NCBI RefSeq assembly: GCF_001636695.1 | Contig: NZ_LGEL01000048.1 | Coordinates: forward strand, 1-47,857 | Direction: 5' to 3' | DNA from: Pedobacter panaciterrae | GTDB lineage: Bacteria; Bacteroidota; Bacteroidia; Sphingobacteriales; Sphingobacteriaceae | DNA: 47,857 bases | Shown here: one piece after another, positions 43,095 to 47,857 of the stretch | Layout: each line of letters opens with the position of its first letter | How positions within the stretch are numbered: the stretch's first letter is position 1 | Position numbers and translations under genes: made by a program | The notes under the pieces: model-generated | Database searches by the model: none | What the model was told of the DNA's origin: nothing | What the model saw: the letters and a program-made list of their open reading frames with translations, nothing else

Positions 43095-44975
43095 TCAGGA
43101 TTCTTTTACTTTATGAATAAACTGACGTCCTTTTACAAGTATTTTGATTCGTTGCCGCTTTAAGGAAAGATTGGTTCCTGCTTCCTGATTTTCTTTTAAG
43201 TGCATTTTGTATGCGGTGAGAACATCTTTATAGGTTAGTAAACCAATGATCCTGTTTTTTTCTTTGGCAGATATAACAGGTAAAAACTCCTCATCATATT
43301 TAGACATCAGCTCTACGGCTTTTGCAAGCTTGTCGTTACTTTCTATCGTAGGGATATTTTTTTCCATAATACCCGCTATAGGGCCGCTTGCATCGTGATT
43401 TTTGTTGTATATGCTTGATATGGTAACTACACCTTTAAAGTTATCGTTCTCTTCTGTTACTATGAAGTGATTTTCCAGAGGTGGATTAATATCAAAGAAT
43501 GATCTGATTTCACTTATGCAGTTTTTGGTGCTTATGACCATGCTGTTTGCTTTCAGTACATCTGCTACCGTCATCTTGCGCAATATATCCGGCTCGTAAG
43601 AGTCAGGGGTGTATATTCCGCGTCTTGCAATTTTCTCTGTCATAATTGTATTTTCCATGAAAAAGAAAGATATAAGATATGAAGCTGTACAGGCACCCAG
43701 TAAAGGCAGTAATGCGTGAGATTGCATAGTAGCTTCCAAAGCGAAAGTTATACTTGTCAGGTAAGCCCTTGATGCACCTGCAAACATCGCTGACATGCCA
43801 ACTAAAGCGGACATTGGTATGCTGATACCTGAATTTGGAAATAGCAGAAGCATAATTGAACCAAGTATAGCACCGGCTGCACCGCCTATTGTTAATAAAG
43901 GCGCCAGTGTGCCCCCCGATGTGCCGCTGCCAAGTGCAATTGCCCAGGAGAGGAATTTAAAGAAACAAAGACTCAGCATTAAGGCCAGAGGTACTTTTCC
44001 TGATAAAACATTAACTATGTTGTCGTAACCTACACCTAAAGTATGGGGTGCAAAAAAACCAATTGTCCCAACTGCGAGGCCACCAATGGCAGGCCACCAC
44101 ATCCAGTGGATAGGTATTTTTTCGAAGGTATCTTCAATATAATAGACCACTTTTGTCAATCCCAATGAAACGAAGCCGATTACTATTCCCATAAAGCTAT
44201 AGATACCTAAGGCCATGTTCGATGGTAAACTTAGTTCCGGCATAGGGAATACAGGTCCGGATTCGAATAGAAACTGGTGACCGGCAGCCCCGGTTATGCA
44301 AGCAAGTGCAACCGGTAAAATAGCTTTTGGTGAGAACTCAAATAAGAGGAGCTCGATGGCTAAAAAAATAGCTGCTATCGGTGTACCAAATATTGCCGAC
44401 ATACCTGCGGTAGCCCCCGCAGCAAGGATAATTTTACGTTCATTGGGCGTGATTTTAAATAATTGACCTAATGTAGACCCTAATGCGCCACCTGTTGCAA
44501 TTATTGGCCCTTCAGCGCCAAATGGACCTCCGGTACCTATTGCTATAGCAGAAGAGATGGGTTTTAGAAGTGCAATGGAAGGTTTAATTTTACTTTGATT
44601 AACAAGAATTTGTTCCATTGCCTCAGGGATACCATGCCCCCTTATGGCTTTTGAGCCATATAGTGCCATTAACCCAACCAGCAGCCCACCAATTGCAGGA
44701 ATAATTATAACCCATATCCCAAGATGATTATTTGCAGGACTGTTGAATTTTAAGTCAAAGCTCCCGTAAAATGCTAAGTTAGTTACAAGGTCTATAAGAG
44801 AGATCAATACTCTGGCGATTAGACTGATTGCAACAGCAACGCCGATAGATAGTAATGAAATTTGCAGGAGACGTGTTTTCTGTAAGTAACCCTTCTTTGT
44901 ATCATTTGTTGACTGGTTTAAATAATCTAAGGAGGGGGATATCGGAATCCCGTTTTCATTTAACGGTCTTTTCAT
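43095..44975 (-). CDS. ClC-family chloride channel/transporter with CBS domains (copy 2)
   Basis: This is a 626-residue inner-membrane protein. The core contains GTGGPFGAEGPIIATGG with the gating glutamate in GAEGP, closer to the classical GREGP than copy 1. LGSGTSGGTLAPLLTIGG gives the anion loop. A CBS pair occupies about residues 470-600 (MTVADVLKANSMVISTKNCI, then AGIMEKNIPTIESNDKLAKA). The long N-terminal polar tail (about 30 residues) before the first helix is absent in copy 1. It probably exchanges chloride and protons. Upstream (44976-45222) is AT-rich non-coding sequence. Confidence 0.9.
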   Translation of the reverse strand: MKRPLNENGIPISPSLDYLNQSTNDTKKGYLQKTRLLQISLLSIGVAVAISLIARVLISLIDLVTNLAFYGSFDLKFNSPANNHLGIWVIIIPAIGGLLVGLMALYGSKAIRGHGIPEAMEQILVNQSKIKPSIALLKPISSAIAIGTGGPFGAEGPIIATGGALGSTLGQLFKITPNERKIILAAGATAGMSAIFGTPIAAIFLAIELLLFEFSPKAILPVALACITGAAGHQFLFESGPVFPMPELSLPSNMALGIYSFMGIVIGFVSLGLTKVVYYIEDTFEKIPIHWMWWPAIGGLAVGTIGFFAPHTLGVGYDNIVNVLSGKVPLALMLSLCFFKFLSWAIALGSGTSGGTLAPLLTIGGAAGAILGSIMLLLFPNSGISIPMSALVGMSAMFAGASRAYLTSITFALEATMQSHALLPLLGACTASYLISFFFMENTIMTEKIARRGIYTPDSYEPDILRKMTVADVLKANSMVISTKNCISEIRSFFDINPPLENHFIVTEENDNFKGVVTISSIYNKNHDASGPIAGIMEKNIPTIESNDKLAKAVELMSKYDEEFLPVISAKEKNRIIGLLTYKDVLTAYKMHLKENQEAGTNLSLKRQRIKILVKGRQFIHKVKES

Positions 44976-45222
44976 TTAGCTGAAGTGTTTTTGTTTTTAG
45001 GAGTAAACCTTAAGTGATTTTAGTTACGGGCACAAAGGTATGGATATTTCACATTCTTTAAAAGTTATTTTTATTGTTTTAACAATATTTTTATTGATAT
45101 TATTTTGTATTATATTTGTTTTAATGTTGTTTTAGCAATGTTTATTTGCCTGTGGTTTAATGCCTGGATTGTTCTTTTGTGATATTTATATAGTATTATT
45201 GCATATCAAATACCATTAAAAA

Positions 45223-45915
45223 ATGAAGGAGTGCAGTAATTTATGTGATCTTAAAAGTTGTTTTCTGTGTAAGCTATGCCTGCCTGAGTGGTTACCTGCA
45301 CTGGAAATCCAAAAAAAGAATTTCGAAGTAAAAAAAGGAGAGGTAATTTTTAAAGAAGGCGACCCGGTAAATGGAATTTACTTTGTATACAGCGGCACTG
45401 TTAAGGTTCATAAAAGATGGGATAAAGAGAAGGAACTGATTATTCGTTTTGCTGGTCCGGAGGATATTATTGGTCATTTGGGACTGGGAAAGAAACCGTT
45501 ATATCCGGTTTCAGCTACGGCATTAGAAAATACGGTTGTATGTTATCTTGAAAGAGATTTCTTTGAAACCACATTGAAGGTGAATCATGAATTAACCTAT
45601 AAGTTAATGCAGTTTTTTGCGAATGAATTACAGGATTCGCACAGAGCTATGCGTGATCTGGCACACATGTCAGTCAAAGTAAGGATAGCACAATCTATTT
45701 TGACACTGTTACATAAATTCGGTGTCGATAGTAATGGTTTTATCGCATTAGGGATAAGCAGGCAAGATATAGCCTCTTATTCGGGAACAACATATGAAAC
45801 CTTATTTAAGGTAAGTAATGATTTGATGAAAGAAAAAATAATTGAAGTTTCCGGAAGAAATATTCTGGTATTAAATGAAGAGCGACTTTCAGCGCTCGTT
45901 GGTGCTCACCATTAA
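45223..45915 (+). CDS. Crp/Fnr-family regulator with an N-terminal cysteine cluster
   Basis: The cyclic-nucleotide-binding fold (about residues 20-130: GEVIFKEGDPVNGIYFVYSG) precedes a helix-turn-helix (about 155-215: ISRQDIASYSGTTYETLFKV). Five cysteines crowd the start (C4, C8, C13, C16, C19), and a sixth is at C107 in VVCYLERDFF. E. coli FNR binds a 4Fe-4S cluster with three N-terminal cysteines plus one at the equivalent of C107, so an oxygen- or NO-sensing cluster is plausible here. The spacing differs from FNR, so this is an inference. It stands alone. Confidence 0.85.
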   Translation: MKECSNLCDLKSCFLCKLCLPEWLPALEIQKKNFEVKKGEVIFKEGDPVNGIYFVYSGTVKVHKRWDKEKELIIRFAGPEDIIGHLGLGKKPLYPVSATALENTVVCYLERDFFETTLKVNHELTYKLMQFFANELQDSHRAMRDLAHMSVKVRIAQSILTLLHKFGVDSNGFIALGISRQDIASYSGTTYETLFKVSNDLMKEKIIEVSGRNILVLNEERLSALVGAHH

Positions 45916-46061
45916 ATATAAGTAGCAATTAATTTTTTATATCCTTTTTTAATAAAGTTTATTGTAAGCTTATGACCAACTTTTGCATATATTTAGTTTA
46001 CCAAATATAACCAAATAATAAGAGTTAACATCCTGTTCATATTGGAACTCTACTTTTGAAT

Positions 46062-46628
46062 ATGCTTCAAGTTGGAAGAAAAGATGAGGAAATAGTTCGG
46101 CAACTTAAGTTGGGCGATACTGCAGCTTACGATCTCTTGTATGAGATGTATTGGAAAAAGCTGTATGTGCATGTATTGACCCGTATTAAAGATGAGGAAG
46201 CCGCTAAAGATATTGTTCAGAATGTTTTTATCAATATTTGGGAACGAAAAGAAACCATCGTAATTAATACTACCCTTGAGCAATTTTTAATGGGGGCCGC
46301 AAAATTCCAGATACTCAATTATTTCAGATCAGAAAAAATAGAAGAACGGGTTTTCGATTATACGTTAAGAAAATTCGAAGATGCATCAGTTTCTATTAAT
46401 GAACTATCAGATTATCTGGATCTGGAAAAGCTTATTGAAGTAGAAATAAAAGACTTTCCGGAAAAAATGCGTCATGCCTACCTGCTTAAACACGCACACC
46501 ATTCTACATCTGAAATAGCAGAAAAACTAAACCTTGCTGAGCAAACCGTTTCGAATCATATTTGTGAAGCCATGAGAAGGATCAGGAAGAGATTAAGTGA
46601 AAAATTCCCGGAGCGACTGATTAATTAA
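46062..46628 (+). CDS. ECF-type RNA polymerase sigma factor
   Basis: This is a 188-residue sigma-70 family factor. Region 2 covers about residues 20-85 (YDLLYEMYWKKLYVHVLTRI, then KDIVQNVFINIWERK). Region 4 is near the end (TSEIAEKLNLAEQTVSNHIC, then EAMRRIRKRLSE). I use ATG 46062; an in-frame TTG at 46056 adds two residues. A FecR-type anti-sigma gene follows 68 bp downstream and a TonB-receptor-like start follows that. This is the usual Bacteroidota trans-envelope signalling set for inducing a SusC-type uptake system. Confidence 0.9.
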   Translation: MLQVGRKDEEIVRQLKLGDTAAYDLLYEMYWKKLYVHVLTRIKDEEAAKDIVQNVFINIWERKETIVINTTLEQFLMGAAKFQILNYFRSEKIEERVFDYTLRKFEDASVSINELSDYLDLEKLIEVEIKDFPEKMRHAYLLKHAHHSTSEIAEKLNLAEQTVSNHICEAMRRIRKRLSEKFPERLIN

Positions 46629-46696
46629 CGCAAACTTAACAATTTCTCAAAGTAGATTCGAGTGTTTGAAGTTACTTATAAGAAAGAGGCACAAGT

Positions 46697-47692
46697 TTGG
46701 AATCAGAACAGTTTAAAAAAATACTAGAACGCTATGTCAACGGAATGGCAAGTGACGACGAAAAACAAATCGTCGAGAATTGGTATGCTTCATACGATGA
46801 CGAGATCGCTATGTCCGAATTTTCTGAGTCTGGCAAGGAAGAAGCCGTTAAAGCTGAAATGGAAAATGCTATTTTAGCTAAGAGAGAGAATTTTTCAAAT
46901 ACTAAAATCTCATTATTTAAACATTACTATAAGTATGCGGCAATACTGGCTTTAATTATACCCGCACTCTTTTTTGGAAGGAAATTCTTAAAACCATCAA
47001 GTGATTTTAAGAAAGCTGTTGAAAACGAAGTGTTTAGTGTAATAGAAACTAAAAACGGAGAATATAAAAAAGTAATACTGGCCGATCAGTCTGTGATTCA
47101 AATGAGTCCAAGAACAAAACTGCGTATCCCGGGGAAATATGTAATGAATGCTTCAGGCGAACCGGCTTATTCCGACAGATCTATTTTTTTAGATGAAGGA
47201 GAAGCTTTTTTTGAAGTTACTAAAGATGCTAAGCACCCTTTTGTTGTTCATACCAAACAAATTAAAACACACGTATTAGGAACCAAATTCGCGGTGAGTA
47301 CCCAGCCTGCGGCTATAACTGAGGTAAGTGTAAGTGAAGGAAAAGTGGAAGTGAGCGACAGTAAAACCGTGTTCGACCGCTTACTGCCGGGTAAACGGTT
47401 AAGATACAATTCGAAAACAAATAATTGGAAAACAAGTGATTTTGCTACGCGTGAGCATAATGGGTGGTTTGAACAGGTAACGGATCTGGACCATGCTTCG
47501 TTTACGGAATTGGCTAAAGTAATGAGAGTTAATTATGGAGTAATTCTAAGAGGCAATAAAAGACATACTGACGGTTACTTATATAATTTACAAATACGAT
47601 CTGCTCGTTCACTTGATCAGACCATGAAAATAATCTGTTCAGTACATCAAAATAAATATAGGAGGATAGGAAATGAAGTAGTGATATACTAA
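46697..47692 (+). CDS. FecR-family anti-sigma factor
   Basis: The start is TTG 46697, after the ribosome-binding site AGAAAGAGG (46681-46689). There is no in-frame ATG before residue 17. An N-terminal cytoplasmic part (1-82) is followed by one membrane helix (about 83-97, YAAILALIIPALFFG). The FecR domain (about 115-215) contains QSVIQMSPRTKLRIPG, LDEGEAFFEVTKD, FVVHTKQIKTHVLGTKFAV. A DUF4974-type C-terminal domain ends with LDQTMKIICSVHQNKYRRIG. It should hold the upstream sigma factor inactive until the receptor signals. At 331 residues it is complete. Confidence 0.92.
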   Translation: MESEQFKKILERYVNGMASDDEKQIVENWYASYDDEIAMSEFSESGKEEAVKAEMENAILAKRENFSNTKISLFKHYYKYAAILALIIPALFFGRKFLKPSSDFKKAVENEVFSVIETKNGEYKKVILADQSVIQMSPRTKLRIPGKYVMNASGEPAYSDRSIFLDEGEAFFEVTKDAKHPFVVHTKQIKTHVLGTKFAVSTQPAAITEVSVSEGKVEVSDSKTVFDRLLPGKRLRYNSKTNNWKTSDFATREHNGWFEQVTDLDHASFTELAKVMRVNYGVILRGNKRHTDGYLYNLQIRSARSLDQTMKIICSVHQNKYRRIGNEVVIY

Positions 47693-47702
47693 AAATAAAA
47701 AA

Positions 47703-47723
47703 CCGGATCTGAAGCAGATCCGG
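47703..47723 (+). terminator. Hairpin after the FecR gene
   Basis: CCGGATCTG (47703-47711) pairs perfectly with CAGATCCGG (47715-47723) across a 3-base loop, 10 bp after the FecR stop. An AT-rich tail follows but lacks a long T-run. It could end or attenuate transcription before the next gene. Confidence 0.55.
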
Positions 47724-47807
47724 ATTGATAAATTCAACAGGAAGTAGTTTGCGACCCTCTGTCTGTTGGATCTTGTAGAATCTTATTTATCAATAAAATA
47801 ACAAATA

Positions 47808-47857
47808 TATGAAAAAACATTTACTGCTTTTGCAGAAAATTATGCGTTATACACTGC
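47808..47857 (+). CDS. Start of a gene cut by the contig end, probably a TonB-dependent (SusC-type) receptor
   Basis: ATG 47808 opens MKKHLLLLQKIMRYTL before the sequence ends. A short basic stretch then a second basic and hydrophobic block is the typical start of SusC/RagA receptors following an ECF sigma/FecR pair. Only 16 codons are visible, so the family assignment rests on position. Confidence 0.5.

Noticed and set aside
46051-46058. TACTTTTG, a full match to the -7 consensus, just before the ECF sigma gene
   Set aside because: It ends only 4 bp before the ATG, so transcription would start inside the gene, and there is no -33 element. Probably chance unless the mRNA is leaderless.

Overview
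The window looks like one whole contig of about 48 kb from a Bacteroidota chromosome, most likely a Sphingobacteriaceae member such as Pedobacter. The evidence is the AT-rich sequence, several TAnnTTTG promoter -7 boxes, many lipoproteins, HmuY-family haem proteins, an ECF sigma factor with a FecR anti-sigma factor leading into a TonB-receptor-like start, and xylose isomerase beside a sodium/sugar symporter. The genus is an inference. Bases 1-19 are the Tn5/Nextera mosaic-end adapter, so the left edge is an assembly end and not biology.

Layout. 58-4609 (+) is a xylose catabolic operon: xylulokinase, xylose isomerase and an SGLT-type symporter, closed by a hairpin. 4664-8683 (-) holds comEC and an outer-membrane barrel with a ComEA-like helix-hairpin-helix. 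A MerR regulator (-) and alaS (+) diverge from 9194-9341. A DUF1080 secreted protein (-) diverges from a four-gene operon (13071-17064, +): GntP permease, RidA, a D-serine dehydratase/D-threonine aldolase-like PLP enzyme and an M19 dipeptidase. Together these suggest catabolism of D-amino acids or D-amino-acid-containing dipeptides.

17308-32669 is a haem-acquisition island. hmuTUV (-) faces a + strand run: TonB receptor, HmuY, two Ig-like surface lipoproteins, haem oxygenase, an AraC regulator, five more HmuY-type lipoproteins and an S41 protease lipoprotein. Two promoters in the island (before the receptor and before the 27911 gene) share one architecture: 20-bp direct repeats beginning ATCC, a CATATTTG -7 box, and an AT-rich palindrome at the expected start site. 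I read this as activation by the island's AraC protein plus repression by an iron- or haem-responsive regulator. It is the most interesting system in the window.

32777-38781 (+) is mostly housekeeping: gatB, a TlpA-like lipoprotein, an orphan OmpR/PhoB-type regulator preceded by three TTAACR repeats at exact 11-bp spacing, an RluA pseudouridine synthase and a ClC channel. 39041-44975 (mostly -) holds an NtrC-type regulator, RNase P RNA, a secreted 23-residue-repeat protein, a DUF4377 protein (+), a GreA/GreB-like factor, small proteins and a second ClC channel. 45223-47857 (+) holds an FNR-like regulator with an N-terminal cysteine cluster and the ECF sigma/FecR pair with the first codons of the next gene.

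Two copies of an identical 30-bp inverted repeat with ATGACG-rich tandem tails lie between convergent genes (12090-12225 and 38861-39027) and look like members of a dispersed repeat family. I saw no tRNA, rRNA, insertion sequence, prophage or CRISPR array.
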